A stretch of 64,000 nt of DNA, from assembly GCA_001643675.2 (NCBI GenBank), contig LSRY02000014.1:1164001-1228000 (forward strand). The letters are read 5' to 3'. Positions 33,593-45,384 of this stretch are shown piece after piece. The translations under genes and the position numbers were made by a program. Numbering within the stretch: position 1 is the first letter of the stretch; each line of letters starts with the position of its first letter. A model generated the notes under the pieces. That model was not told the origin of the DNA, made no database searches, and saw nothing but the letters and a program-made list of their open reading frames with translations. This stretch comes from Monocercomonoides exilis. Taxonomy: Eukaryota; Preaxostyla; Oxymonadida; Polymastigidae.

Positions 33593-36099
33593 ATGAAATC
33601 TGAATTTGTTAGTCGTTGTGTACAAACAATAGATTCTGCAAATTCTGCAATCAAAAATATTGCTGAAATACCAATATATAGCTCTCTTTGTATTTCAACG
33701 CATTGCAAATTACTTTCAAAAAGCTCAATAAACATGAAGGTAAATTTTTAAGTAAATTCTTATTGATTTTTATTTCATTAACGCTCTTTTTTTTAAAGAA
33801 TTACTTTTCAAAGAGAAAAAATGAAGTAATGAATTTTGCATCGTCATTAAACTCGTTGAAGTTTCACGAAATAATTTCGTTAAGCAATACGTGCGTTGAT
33901 TCTATCAGCTCTTCGCTATGTGAAATTCAGGCATTTCTTGCCATTCGCAAGACAAACACGAAAAAATTTTCAATTTCTTCTGTAAGAAGAGATGATGATA
34001 CTCATCATATCCAACACAAATTGGATGCCGTTACTTTTATTGGTTCAGTAGAACGAAATATTAGCGAGGATGATGATATTAAACAAATTCAATCATCCAA
34101 TAGCCTTCTTCAACAATCAATTCCACTTTTTACTCAGTCATCCGTTTTCAGAGAAGATGAAAGCAGTTCTACAAGCAAGGCAAGTATTTACAACAGATCC
34201 TCTTCCTCAGAGCTTTTCACACCAATCTGGCCAACTCCACAAATTAATAATTTTAAAAAGAATGAAGATAAAACAGCAGACTCGAAATTTAAGCAATTCC
34301 CATTATTGACCAGTCTTGCTTTGAAAAAATCTTCAAAAAAGACTCCATACAAACAATTAAAAATCAGAACCCTTTTGAGAGAAGTTCCAAAGGATAAGGC
34401 ACAAAGCACTGAAGAAATAATCAACCTGCCAAATCTGAGGCTAGAAAGCATATTTTGTTCCAGTGTTGATGAGAAGCTCTCAAAACTGATTGATGTGACT
34501 GAACAGCACTCAGAACATTCAGATAATTCGCATTGTACTCAACAGGGAGAAAGCTTGCAAATCAAACAACCTGTGCATTTGCCAAAAAGTCCACTTATCT
34601 GTTTGGAAGATGGGACAAAATCGTTCTCAGACTCTCTTCTCGAAGGAAATGAAAAAGAAAGTGACTTCACTCACATTACTCTTCGTCCAGATAAAAACAC
34701 AGAGAAAGAGGAATTGAGCATGCAACAGATTAGTCGCAGGAAGTTGCCAATTTGGAATAAAGAAGATAACATAAGCACAAAAACTCTTGTCAGCAAGGCA
34801 CTAACTCAAGAGCCCAATTTAGAAGATGAAAAATCGCCGACAACTGCAAACCAAACAAATCGAAAAGATACGCCGAGCATTCGAAAGTTTAAGAGTCAAA
34901 GAAAAAGAGAGGAATTGCAGAAAAAACGAATGAGGAAACGACGAGAGAGAGAAGCGAAAGAGGCATCGAGGCTGAAGGAGGTGCAGCAGCAGGAGTCTCT
35001 TTTGTACGGATCATTTTTCACTAAGCAACTTATTCCCAAACTGTCAGACAGCTTTCAAAATGAAGCCAAGCCAGCAAAAGCCAAAAGGAAGCGTGTTGAG
35101 GAGCTGCCGTTTTTCACGAAGGAGGAAAGCCAGCATGTTTGCACGCAATGGATCAATCTGTCGATTAAGCACTCGAAACGAAAAGAAGACGAAAAAGAAA
35201 GGATAGAGTGGTATTTGGACAACATCCCGCGCAGAATCCACAAATATGTCGCAGATGAGATGGAACTGAAGAACCCATCTTCACAAAAAAGTGAAAATGA
35301 CATCCATCTCACTCCATTGCTGACAGTCACACACGACATGCCAAATGATACTGAACAGACGTCATCTCCCAATTCACCTCGATTGCCTGACTCTCCTCAA
35401 AACACATCAACCACTTCAACTCCTTCTTCACCTCATGAATCTCATAAATCTCATGAATCTCATACACCCACTTCAACTCCACAAGAAACAAGTGACAATG
35501 CACAATCACATCAGCCAGCAGCCGCAAAAGCCAAACACGGCGACATCAGCGACCCTTCCTTATCTTCTGTGTCATTCCTGGACTTTGGAGAAGAGCCCGA
35601 CGACCAGCGCGAAGAGTGGGGGCCCGAAGACACAATACGGCTGATGGAGGCCGAGCGGGAAAGGAGGAAGCGGAAGGAGAGGCGCGCGAAGAAGCTAAGC
35701 AGGTCAGCGCAGAACCAGCAGCAGAACGAAGACGAGCTGTTTCTATCGCCCTTCCAGTCAGTGAGTGAAGAGACGGCCAAAGTGCACCTGTTCAATGAAG
35801 AGTATTTGAGAGGCGCAGCTGAGGCGTATTTGTCGGCTGTGACAACTGAAAACGACGAGCAGTTATTTCCTTATGGCGATGAGCAGAGTGAGTCAGAGGA
35901 AGATTTTGAAGAAGAAAGCAAATCAGAAAGCGAAGACAAAGAAAAGAAAATATCAGGGGAAGATAGCAAAGAGTTCTCTTTATTTAACTATGAAGAAGAA
36001 AAAGAAGAGCGCGAAGCTCTGACAAACAATTTGATATCCGATCTTGTTCAACCTCCTGGGCTATCATCTCCTGATAAAGAAAAAACAAATGAATTTTGA
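33593..36099 (+). CDS. Charged, low-complexity protein of unknown function
   Basis: Two exons, 33593-33739 and 33799-36099, join in phase 0 (donor GTAAAT, acceptor TTTTAAAG) to give 815 residues. I chose ATG 33593 because it opens a 49-codon exon that splices cleanly into the long frame. The N-terminal ~150 residues look helical (VSRCVQTIDSANSAIKN; FHEIISLSNTCVDSISSSLCEIQAFL). After that the protein is disordered, with Lys/Arg/Glu coiled-coil stretches (KRMRKRREREAKEASRLKEVQ; MEAERERRKRKERRAKKL), Ser/Thr/Pro-rich linkers and an acidic C-terminus. The basic clusters could be nuclear localisation signals (inference). No domain recognised. Confidence 0.65.
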
Positions 36100-36440
36100 T
36101 TTTAATCAGAAATGTTGAAATGTTAGTAAATTAATTTATGTTAATATATTTTTTAATATGTAAATACTGTCAGTATTTTTATTATTTTCTTTTAACATTT
36201 TTTGTTCAATTAATTATTGAATCATATTCAACTTTTTCCAATATAAAAAAAGAATGATTAAATGCTCGTGTAATAAAAAATAGAGAAATGGTACTATCTA
36301 TTTAATTTAAATCAATTGGTTGTTGATGGAAGTTGTTGTTGGATTATTCCAGAGTTTGAGAATAAAAAAGAAAACAAAAATATGTTGGGTTAAAACAATG
36401 TTTAAAATTTTATTATTGAAGCTTTTGTTTTAAATTATTA
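36100..36440. other. AT-rich intergenic spacer
   Basis: Contains the 3' end of the preceding gene and the promoter side of the seven-helix gene; nothing else seen. Confidence 0.5.
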
Positions 36441-37821
36441 ATGAAAAATAGTTTACAAGAAACTCTAACTTTTATGTACCCATCAGTGTATGGTCAAGGA
36501 AGCTGGCCACTATTCGTTATTGGAATTTTTTTTCTTTTAAGTTTTTTATCAACCGGATATCTGGTTGTAAAAGATTTTAAAACTAAAAACAAGTCCACTC
36601 AAGCATATAAAAGATTATACATAATTGTTGCTTCTTTATTCTTTATGATCAAATCCTTGCTATATTTTATTCCTTTTCCTTTTAATACTGTTTTCTATTC
36701 CTTGATTTGTTATCAACTTCCTCGCTATTTGCTTCTGGTACAATGGCAATTTATGGTTTTGTGGCTTGGTCCTATTTCCAGTGTTTCTTCAACCTTTGCA
36801 ACAACTCGCATCAGACCTCTTCCAATTTTTTTCCTCATTTTTGATATTGTTCTTTTTGTTGGATTGGTAATTGTTATCATTTTTCAACAAGTTTGAATTT
36901 ATAAAAGCGTTCGATATAATTTATTGTAGTTTCATTGTTATTGCTATTTTAGGACGTTACGAAAAGTAATGAGAAATTTGGACTTCCTAGCGATGTTATT
37001 GGGATAATCAATACAGCGGTTTTTGGAATAATTGTAGTAATTATTTCTATTTACTCTGCTACGCTTTTTAGAACAATAAGAGGATCACATTTAAACAAGA
37101 ATGTTCAATGGAGAATTAAACTATTATTAGTAATTTCTGTAATTTTTTCGTTATTTTATTTAGCCAGGGTTGTATTCAATATTTTTGATTTAACTAATAA
37201 AAATCGCATTACCGACTCTTGGCGCAAATATTTTAATCGTTGTCTTGAAAACGAAATTTCATGGTGAGTCATTCTGCTTTTTGATTGATAATTCACTTTT
37301 CTTTTTAATGCGACATGTTTAGTCAGAACTACTTTCTTCAGCATATAACTTTTTATGTCGTATTTGATTTATTACCTCCGCTTCTTCTTCTTGCCGTTTT
37401 CAATCTGACAACAATGACACCTAAAAAGCCTCGAAATCCACGAACTCAAAGGCTTGTTCCTGTTCAAACTTTGAAGCCGATTCTTTCTTCTGAAGAATTT
37501 CCCAATTCTGACAATAAATATAGCTTTCAAGAGCCTCGTCCCTATGAAACACATTCATTTCAAGGAGAATCATATAACTCCCAACACAATCTTATAAATC
37601 CAATGTTTTATGATGGTCAAACTCATCCAAGTTTATGTGAAGGAGTAACTGAAATTGAAGAATCTCTTCACACAATTGACTCAAACTTTTCTGAACAAAG
37701 TCAATCTTCATTCTTAGGCGAATCATCACAAAGTCAAATGTCCGTTTCCTCTGATGAAAACGCTCATAAAATGTTGAAAAAGAAGAAGAAAAAGAAAAAG
37801 AAGAAAAAGAAATTAAATTAA
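36441..37821 (+). CDS. Seven-helix membrane protein of the TOM1/THH1–GPR137 type
   Basis: Three exons: 36441-36890, 36953-37263 and 37323-37821 (donors GTTTGA and GTGAGT; phases 0 and 2) give 419 residues. Hydrophobic segments in order include WPLFVIGIFFLLSFLSTGYLV, LYIIVASLFFMIKSLLYF, YLLLVQWQFMVLWLGPI, IFFLIFDIVLFVGLVIVII, VIGIINTAVFGIIVVIISI, IKLLLVISVIFSLFYLARVVF and FYVVFDLLPPLLLLAVF. The fifth to seventh helices, with a basic loop (LFRTIRGSHLNKNVQWRIK) and the ending DLLPPLLLLAVFNL followed by PKKPR, resemble the plant TOM1/THH1 domain, relatives of which sit on endolysosomal membranes. The tail is Ser/Gln-rich and ends in a Lys-only run. The family assignment rests on pattern, not an alignment. 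Confidence 0.65.
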
Positions 37822-38169
37822 AAATTTATCTTCAGTTTCTGTTTTTTGTAATTCGATTTTTGGTTTTGTTTTTCTTGTAAAGCAAATTTCTCCATTTATG
37901 TTTTCCAATGTTATGTTTAGTCTTTATGTTTTGACAGTTATTTGCTTTATTCGCGATGTTTTCGGTTTTTAACATTCTTAATCGAACATTTTTTTATAAT
38001 TCATTAGTTTGTTTGAATTATGTTGTTTCATTTGAATTTTTCGAAAATAAAAGTCACTTTTTGTTTGATTGAAGTTTTTCTTCAGTGTTCATTTTTTATC
38101 AGAAGAAAAGATATTCAGAGAAATGCCATGGATATCTTTTCAAAAAGATAAACGAAACAAAGCAATAAT
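37822..38169. other. AT-rich intergenic spacer between converging genes
   Basis: 3' regions of the seven-helix gene (+) and the eS12 gene (-). No further gene seen. Confidence 0.5.
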
Positions 38170-38650
38170 TTATGCTTGAGATTTGATGTGCTTTGCGATG
38201 AATTCATAGCTCTGGATATCTGTACCAACTTCCTTAATGACAACGCAAGAGCAGTTGACGATCTTACGGGGTTGTCCGTCTTTGTCAATCTGGCACAGTC
38301 CAGCCCATTGGCCAAGATCTTCTGCGCTTTCAACGCGAAGAATTGGAACGTTACGATGTGCGCACAATGTTTCAACAAGCTTCTTGTATGATTCTTCTTC
38401 GCAGGAATCAGCAAGAATGCAAAGAGCGGCCTCGTTACGATCAAGAGCCTTTGCACATTCACGCAATCCACGGAAGAGTTTTCCGTGAATTAACGAGCTC
38501 TTGAGCACATTTTGAATGGCTGTTGGAAGATCAAGAGCTTTTGGGGCTTCGTGTGCAATTGGGGTTGCTTCGACTGGTTGTCTGTTGTTAATTAAATTTT
38601 TATAAATAAAATAATTGTGTGAAACATTGTACAAACTCTTCAATATCCAT
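38170..38650 (-). CDS. RPS12: 40S ribosomal protein eS12
   Basis: Two exons: 38650-38637 (14 nt, MDIE plus two bases) and 38581-38170, donor GTTTGT, acceptor AACAACAG, giving 141 residues. The small-subunit eS12 fold of the L7Ae superfamily is clear: LKSSLIHGKLFRGLRECAKAL, AALCILADSCEEESYKKLVETLC, the segment with VPILRVESAEDLGQWAGLC, and CSCVVIKEVG near the end. The length fits the family (about 130-145). The intron directly after the first few codons is a common ribosomal-protein layout. Confidence 0.96.
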
Positions 38651-39049
38651 GACTGGTCTCAAGTTGAGAAACTGTCCTCGACAAAATTCCCCAAGTTGTT
38701 ATTCAAGATCATTATTTTATTACTTCTGGGAATGCGATCATACAAAAAATGTTTGTTCATGTTAATAGATATTATTAAAATTAAATTGAAAAATAAATTC
38801 TCAATAATCTCTTTAAATAATTCAAATTTTTGATTTCAGAAAAATCATCAAAAAAAATTTAAAAACGATGTGGCGATATGACTCTTAAAGAAGGGAAAAG
38901 TTGAGATACATTCCATAAATTGGAATGTCCTGATGAAATGTGAAAGCATCATTTTTTACAGAGACAAAACACAAAACAAAACGAGAAGTGCAGAATTTAT
39001 TTACAAATGAGTATAGAATTTTTTTTTTGTTTTTTGTGAAATGAGATTT
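38651..39049. other. AT-rich intergenic spacer
   Basis: Between the eS12 start and the 3' end of the SAPS gene, both minus strand. The small open frames are AT-rich and not supported. Confidence 0.5.
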
Positions 39050-39895
39050 TTAATCATCTTCGTCTTCTTCCTCCTCCTCCTCGTCGTCAATAGCTGGGGG
39101 CGGCTGATCATCATCAAACGCAGATCTGCGCGCGCCATCATCTCCGCCGCTGCTATTCTGATTCCACTGCGGCCAATCATCATCTCCATCCTCATTGTTG
39201 TCCTCTTCCCCTCCAGACCCATCCATATCGTAATCTCCTTCTCTGTCTGCCCCGTCCTGCTCTTTCATTGCCGGAGCAACAATCGACTGAAACAGCACGT
39301 CCCAGCTCCACTCCGCAGGGGAGGCACAGCTGCCCAGCGGAAGCTGCGGAGGAGGAGCAGCCAGCAGAGCAGCATCGAGTCCATCGACCTCATACCGCTT
39401 CTCCTCCAAAAGGCGCGCAATGTGCAGTGTGTGTGCCAAATGATCAGCTGGTGGCGGCAGGCGCTCCACAGGCGGGGCAGGAAACGAAGGAGGAGGAGGC
39501 GGCTCGTCATCAACATTATCAACACCATCACCACCGCCACAAGGATCGTTCTGCTGCTGGATCTCTTCTTCTCTCTTCTTCTTCCACACCTCCAAGTCGC
39601 GTCTCCGCTGCTGCTCTGTCTGCAGCGCCTGGATGACAGCAGCAACCAGCCCTCCGCCGAGGAGCAGGCGCTGCTGGAGCGCTTTGCTGCGGCTGAGGAG
39701 GACGGTTTCGAAGAGCGTGTAGAGCTCAGAGAGAAGCAGAGTGTTTGAGGGGAAGTCGAAGAAGAGGCGGACGAGGGGGGTGAAGAGGGAAGAAGGGGTG
39801 GAAGAGGTGGCATCGGGGGGCGAGAGAAAGGCGTCGTCCAGCGCGGAGCCGTAGCCGCTTCGGAGGATGGTGGAGATGAGAACAACAACTGTGTT

Positions 39896-39944
<49 letters not shown>

Positions 39945-41951
39945 ATTATGTTAAAATGAATCGGATGAATGATAATAATAAAAATCAAAAAAATAAAAAA
40001 TATTTTTTATGAATTGAAAATTTGAGCAATGAACAAACAAAAAGTCAAGAAATATTTCGAAAAAATAGGTTAAAAAAAGGGGAAAAGGTAAAAAAAAAAT
40101 ATAACCATATAAGGCAAAACTCTTGCGAGTGACTGACACTACAAATAGAATGGTGTAAGCAAACCTTTCATCCGATAAGTGCCTATGCTTCGTCCGCCTC
40201 CTCGAAAAGAATGAGGAATAGGAAAGTGTGCAAGTGGTGTGAATGCTGTGGATGAGGAAGAGAAGGAAGAAGAGGAAGAAGAAGAAGATGATGATGATGA
40301 TGGAAATGAAGAAGGAGAAGGAGAAGACGAAGATGATTGTGAAGAAGAAGAAGAAGGTGCAGGAGAAGTAGAAGAAGAAGGAGCAGAAGTTGTGCATGTT
40401 GGTGGAGGAGGCGTGATTGGCGGAGGAGAAGGAGGCGGAAGCGGAGGTGGTGTCAAAGGCGGGGTTGGCAACGAATTCAGATTGGGACTTGTAAGAGAAC
40501 TCGAATTAGGATTAGAAATCGAACTTGCACTGGCATTTAAATCAGTGTTTGTGTTTGTGTTAGTATTATTGTTAGTATTACTATTAGTATTAACATCACC
40601 ATTCAAGCCCAGCCCTGCATTTGTGTATGACGGAGACGTCCAGTCGAACGAGAGGCAGCGCACAAGGGACGCCAGCGAAGACAGGATGTAGTGCACGATG
40701 AATGCTGGAGGGTCGAAGTCTGCCTGGATCGGGTTGATGGGCTGGCCGTCGGGATCGCTCGGGTTCTGCCGCGTGTTCCACACGATGTCCACAAGCAGCG
40801 ACACCGCCGCGGAGCATGTGCTCAGCGGAATGACAGCTAAACCCCCCTTTTCGCTGGAAGTTGAATCTTTCTGGTCATTTTCGTGTGAATTGTCCATTCG
40901 AGAACCCAGCAATGCCATCTCGAGAAGAAGATTCATTTCGTGGTCTGTCAGAATCTCGGTGAAGAGCAGATCCTGATGCTCTGGTATGTCGCAGAAACGA
41001 ATTATGATGTTGTTGAGTATCTGGCCTGTGTTTCCAGGAACCTTTGCAGAAAAAAAAAAGAAACAAAAAAATATATTTAATGTGATAATTTTATAAAATA
41101 TATGATTTCAAATATACTGTTGGTGATTTGCATTTCTTCATCTCGGAGAGAAGCAGATATACCATGTCGTATTTCTTCATCCACTGTTTTTATTTTCAAC
41201 AATAAAAATAACTTTGATTCAATACCAATATCAAATTACAAATCACACATTAATAAGCCCTTCTTTTTCACTATTATTCTCGACAATAACGATTAGGTCA
41301 AATAATAATTCGCAAAATGGAAAATTATCGAGATGATTAACGAGCATAGGAATTGTATTTCTTTCCTCCATTTTTTCAAGCAGCTGATGAATTGTTTCCA
41401 AAAAGAATGAAAATAAAAGTACGCAATTGTCATAATCTTCCAAAATATTTTATTCAAACCTCTGAACCGAATCGTGTTAAGAGCGAATGGAAGATACGGC
41501 AGACGTGATGAGCATAAACAGATTGAACAGGATTTTGATTTTCTAAAAAAGAAAAAAGAATTTCCAGGCATTCGGGCTCATATAACGCCTCTTGAATTCT
41601 TTGATCATCTTCAGACAAAATTTCTGTTACAAGATAAGGAAAGGAATATTGCTCCATTTCCGTTGGGCCTTTTTCGGGATTCTTCACCAAAAGATTGAGC
41701 ATCTGAACAACAATTTCGGGTGACGTAATACTACATAAAAAATATCAATCAGAAAAATAAAAAAATTAATCAAAATCAGGAACATCTCCTGAAATTTTAA
41801 TTTCAAACTAATCCATCAATTTTGGAGATTGTGATTTAACATCTTGTAAAATGTCCTCTGATTGAAGTATTTCTTCAAGCGATGCGCCTTGTGCAATTAA
41901 TTTTTCTGAAGTTGACTCTTGCACTTGAAGAAATCTCAGCCATGATGCCAT
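39050..41951 (-). CDS. SAPS-domain protein, PP6 phosphatase regulatory subunit
   Basis: Six exons: 41951-41809, 41730-41460, 41383-41249, 41183-41118, 41041-40165 and 39888-39050; phases agree and give 776 residues. The N-terminus matches the SAPS signature: EKLIAQGASLEEILQSEDIL, QDVKSQSPKLMDYI, then PYLVTEILSEDDQRIQEAL, MLVNHLDNFPFCELLFDLIV and WMKKYDMVYLLLSEM, the order seen in human PPP6R proteins. After a Ser/Thr/Asn/Pro-rich insert in exon 5 (acidic strand complement at 40240-40470) the helical repeat resumes with RSIGTYRMKVVVLISTILRSG and LVRLFFDFPSNTLLLSELY. The tail is acidic. Role by family: scaffold that recruits and regulates the Sit4/PP6 catalytic subunit. Donors are GTTTGA, GTTTGA, GTGTGA, GTATAT and GTTTGC. 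Confidence 0.9.
39899..39943 (+). repeat. (GT)n microsatellite in SAPS intron 5
   Basis: About 22 uninterrupted GT units near the acceptor side of the intron between exons 5 and 6; on the coding strand it reads (AC)n and ends in AATAACACAG, the splice acceptor. Confidence 0.95.
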
Positions 41952-42488
41952 TTTCTGATCGTATGCCCTTTTTAGCAAATAAAAGTCAAAAATCAAATAT
42001 TCAAAAATGCTGTAAATTTGATGGATAATATCATTCTCTATTAATAAAATCAAATTTCTCGGAGATTTGTTCCTTTTAACAAAAAGATTGTTGAAATGAT
42101 GAGAAATGAAAAAGAATTTCACCACAATAACAGATTAGAAATTTTGAATTTTTTATGAATTTGAATGATATTAATCATTTGCAATAAAAATTATTAAAAA
42201 GCAAAAGATTAAAATTGAGTTCAATCATCAAATCTAAATATTTTTTTTAATTCTCTTGATAAGACCGAAATTTTTGTAATTATTTCTATTTATTTTAAAA
42301 CTTTTCAAAAGACTCATAAACAAATTTCTATATTTTTAATGAAAGTGTTTCAATGCAATTTTCAAAATAACTATTTATAAGTCAGATCAATATAAGAAAT
42401 ACGTTCTTGACGGAACTGCTTTTTTTTTCAAATAATAGTTAGGCTGTATTTGAGCACATTCATTTTTTTCGTCAGGTAGAATTCCAAG
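41952..42488. other. Divergent promoter region between SAPS and PH-domain genes
   Basis: 537 bp, very AT-rich, with no coding sequence supported. It serves as the 5' region for both flanking genes, which point away from each other. Confidence 0.55.
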
Positions 42489-44993
42489 ATGTCGCTTAAA
42501 TTACTTCTCGAGCAACGAGAAGAAATGATTGGGAATTATGTTGGGAACTTTATTGCACATCGCTTGAAGCAAGGAGTTTTGAAAAAAGAAGATGGTGGAA
42601 TATTCGGTACAAAACAACAAATGGTGTTTTTGCTCACGCAATTTTTAGTTTTTGCGAATGGAGAATCTCCAAGAGATAAAATTACTGATGTTGTTGTTTT
42701 AAAAGATGCATCTGTCACGCCATTGCAAGTTAAAGATATTAGTGGAAATGTTTTTCCATTAGAAATTACGAGTCCACATCATGGAACAAAAAAAAATCCC
42801 AATCCACCAGGTTCAATAAAGTTTATCGCACCAACTATTGATGATCGTTCTGAATGGCTTGAAGCATTAACGCAGGCCATTGAGCTTCAAAAAGTATGTC
42901 CATATATTTTTGAATCAATATTAACATTTTCAATTTTGCAACATGAAAAGGATTGTTATTCAAAACCTCTTTTTAAGGAAAAAACAAAGGAAAATGATCG
43001 TCCAACTTTTTCAAAAATTGGAGTGTCTTTTCAAAGACCTTCTTCAAATTCTCAAACTCCATCACCGTCACCTTCACCTCCACCTCAGGCTCTTGCAGGT
43101 AGTGCCTCGCAAATTGATGATCATCTTATCGAAACTACAAATATGCATGCTTCATCTTCTTCATCTTCACCTCATCCATCTCCACAGGTTTCTCGTGCAA
43201 ACGAAACTTCGACTTACGAACGAAAGTCGTACGACGCGCCTTCCTTTATGGCGGCTCAAAAGATTCAAGAGCCGCAACAGCATCAGCCTTTATCTGAGCC
43301 ACATGCTGTTCAAGTATCTCACGCACATCTTCAGAGTCAGCAGCAAGCGACTCAGCCAATACAAGATACTCAGCAAAGATCGCTTCTATCTTCTCCTCCA
43401 CAGGAAACACGAACTCAAAATCAAGCCCTTGCTCAAAACATGCAAGTTCTTTCACAACCATCACATTCAGATGGACTCTTCTCTCAACAATTGCCACCTC
43501 AGGCATCAGCCGCAGTCCCAAAGACTTTGCCACAGCCTTCTCAAGCTGCCTATGTTAGGCAAACTATTCCTTTGAATTCCACATTCCAAACATCTCCTGC
43601 TTATACTGCTGCAACTGCAGCTGAGTCTGCTTCTCATATTCAGCAACCTTATCAAAATCATCTTTCTGAAAACAAAGTCAACCTTTTCACTGCCCAGCCA
43701 TCTCATTCACAATTGGCGAGCAGCCCCCAGCCAGCACAAAAGCCGGTGCAGCAACCTGTGCAACAGTCAATTCAGGAATTACTTCCACCATTATCAACAG
43801 CAACTTCAGCATCAGCATCAATACCAGCATCACTTCCAGTTACAATATCAGCGTCAGCATCAGCATCAACAACATCATCAACATCCTCACTGGATCATCT
43901 GAACACATCCACATACCCCCTTCCATCCACACACTTTGAGAGTCTTTCGCCTCCTGCCTCTTCTTCCCATTCTCCATCTCACTCAAAACTCCAGTCAGAA
44001 CACTCCGTCCAGTTTGTGCAATCACCCAATCTGGGAGCCTCGCTGCAGTCTCAATTCACCCCTCCTTCGCCTCTCTCTTCTGCTGCCCCTGTTTCGCATC
44101 AAGCGCCTCACCAGCAGGCACAGCACCAGCAAAACAAGCAAAGCATCCTAAACACTCAAACACAACAAACACAACAAGCTCAGCAAAATCAGCAAAGTCA
44201 TCAAAGCCAGTTGCATCAGCAGCATCAACAGATTCAATCTTCTCCTCCACCCCACAAGGAATCAAAGCCAACCTCCAAACAGACTTCCTCAGCACAGCCA
44301 TCTGCTCTAACAGAGTCTTCCTCCTCTGTCTCTTCCACTTCCTCTGCCTCATCCCTCTCTTCTGTCTCCTCACTCTCTTCTCCGTCTGTTGTGCTGCCCG
44401 TGGCAGAAGGCAGTGCAGCGCCGATTATCATCCAGCTGCCGTCTGACCCGGCGCTTGTGGCGCAGATTATCTCGCAGCTGACGCGGCCAGCGGCGAAAAC
44501 GCAGCAGCAGAAGCAGAAGCAGAGCCAGAGCCAGGCAGATCCCGAAGACGAGTTTGACCCCATCACAGACGATGATGAGGAGGAGGAAGGAGAAGGAGGA
44601 GAAGGAGGGATTTTACCAGCACAGCTTGCTTTTCAGACAGCTGCCTCGGCGAATCTGTTTGAGAACGAAGAAGAAGAGGAAGAAAGAAAAACAGCTGCAA
44701 CGGGGACAGCAGGAGCAGCGTCTCGGGCTGGTTTGTTTGAGGACGAAGAGGCGGCGAATGCCTCTTCATCATCCGGCAGTGCATCAGAGCCTGCTGACTC
44801 TTTTCCTCCTCCGCCACTACCTTCTCTTCTGCTTGCAATGGCACAAGAAAAGGAGGCTGAAGAGCAAAAGAAAATTCTGGAAAAGCAGAAGGAGCAGCTT
44901 CTTTGGCAGGAAATTGAAGAAGAAGCTGAAAGAGCGAAGCTACAAAAGAAGAAGAAGAAGAAAGGTTCAAAAAAGAAGAAGCATCCAACATGA
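42489..44993 (+). CDS. PH-domain protein with long Gln/Ser-rich region
   Basis: ATG at 42489. Residues ~25-140 form a PH-like domain: KQGVLKKEDGGIFGTKQQMV, FLLTQFLVFANGE, ITDVVVLKDASVTPL, GNVFPLEITSP, SIKFIAPTIDDRSEWLEALT, the last with the conserved helix Trp. It is therefore expected to bind phosphoinositide membranes or a protein partner. About 600 residues of Gln/Ser/Pro-rich sequence follow, then an acidic stretch and a Lys/Glu coiled coil ending in KKKKKKGSKKKK. A 57-nt segment at 42894-42950 starts GTATGTCC, ends GAAAAG and is far more AT-rich than its flanks. It is a likely in-frame intron whose removal would shorten the protein by 19 residues, so the unspliced 834-residue length may be slightly too long. 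Confidence 0.75.
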   Translation: MSLKLLLEQREEMIGNYVGNFIAHRLKQGVLKKEDGGIFGTKQQMVFLLTQFLVFANGESPRDKITDVVVLKDASVTPLQVKDISGNVFPLEITSPHHGTKKNPNPPGSIKFIAPTIDDRSEWLEALTQAIELQKVCPYIFESILTFSILQHEKDCYSKPLFKEKTKENDRPTFSKIGVSFQRPSSNSQTPSPSPSPPPQALAGSASQIDDHLIETTNMHASSSSSSPHPSPQVSRANETSTYERKSYDAPSFMAAQKIQEPQQHQPLSEPHAVQVSHAHLQSQQQATQPIQDTQQRSLLSSPPQETRTQNQALAQNMQVLSQPSHSDGLFSQQLPPQASAAVPKTLPQPSQAAYVRQTIPLNSTFQTSPAYTAATAAESASHIQQPYQNHLSENKVNLFTAQPSHSQLASSPQPAQKPVQQPVQQSIQELLPPLSTATSASASIPASLPVTISASASASTTSSTSSLDHLNTSTYPLPSTHFESLSPPASSSHSPSHSKLQSEHSVQFVQSPNLGASLQSQFTPPSPLSSAAPVSHQAPHQQAQHQQNKQSILNTQTQQTQQAQQNQQSHQSQLHQQHQQIQSSPPPHKESKPTSKQTSSAQPSALTESSSSVSSTSSASSLSSVSSLSSPSVVLPVAEGSAAPIIIQLPSDPALVAQIISQLTRPAAKTQQQKQKQSQSQADPEDEFDPITDDDEEEEGEGGEGGILPAQLAFQTAASANLFENEEEEEERKTAATGTAGAASRAGLFEDEEAANASSSSGSASEPADSFPPPPLPSLLLAMAQEKEAEEQKKILEKQKEQLLWQEIEEEAERAKLQKKKKKKGSKKKKHPT
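42894..42950 (+). other. Candidate in-frame (3n) intron in PH-domain gene
   Basis: GT...AG boundaries, AT-rich, 57 nt with no stop, interrupting the end of the PH-domain C-terminal helix (after IELQK). Could also simply be coding. Confidence 0.5.
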
Positions 44994-45384
44994 AAATCGA
45001 TAACTTCGTTCATTTGAGACTTTTATCTTGTTTAAGTTGTAGAATATTTTATTTTCTGTTTATTGTTCTGAAAAACGAGAGCTGTAACAAATTTTATCAA
45101 TGTTACCTAAAATTTTGAAATATGACTTGTTTTTTCCCGATGATAAATTAAAAAATGAAATTTTTAAACAGTTGAGGAATTAATGCTGACTATCTTCAAA
45201 TGAAGAAATGCAAATATTTAAATATATGAAAAATCAATAATCAGATAGAATATGTGCGGATTTTTAGCTGTTGCTCTGGAATTGTCCTTTATCAGTTTGT
45301 TGAATGGCAAATCCCGTTCAGAATTTTTTCAAGATCTCTTTTCCATTATTATCATAGTTTAACCTTTATTGTTGGATTTGAGAG
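44994..45384. other. Intergenic spacer
   Basis: 3' region of the PH gene and promoter of the RNase T2 gene, same strand. Nothing else seen. Confidence 0.5.

Noticed and set aside
38176-38488. Plus-strand frames opposite eS12
   Set aside because: Mirror of a certain ribosomal protein gene.
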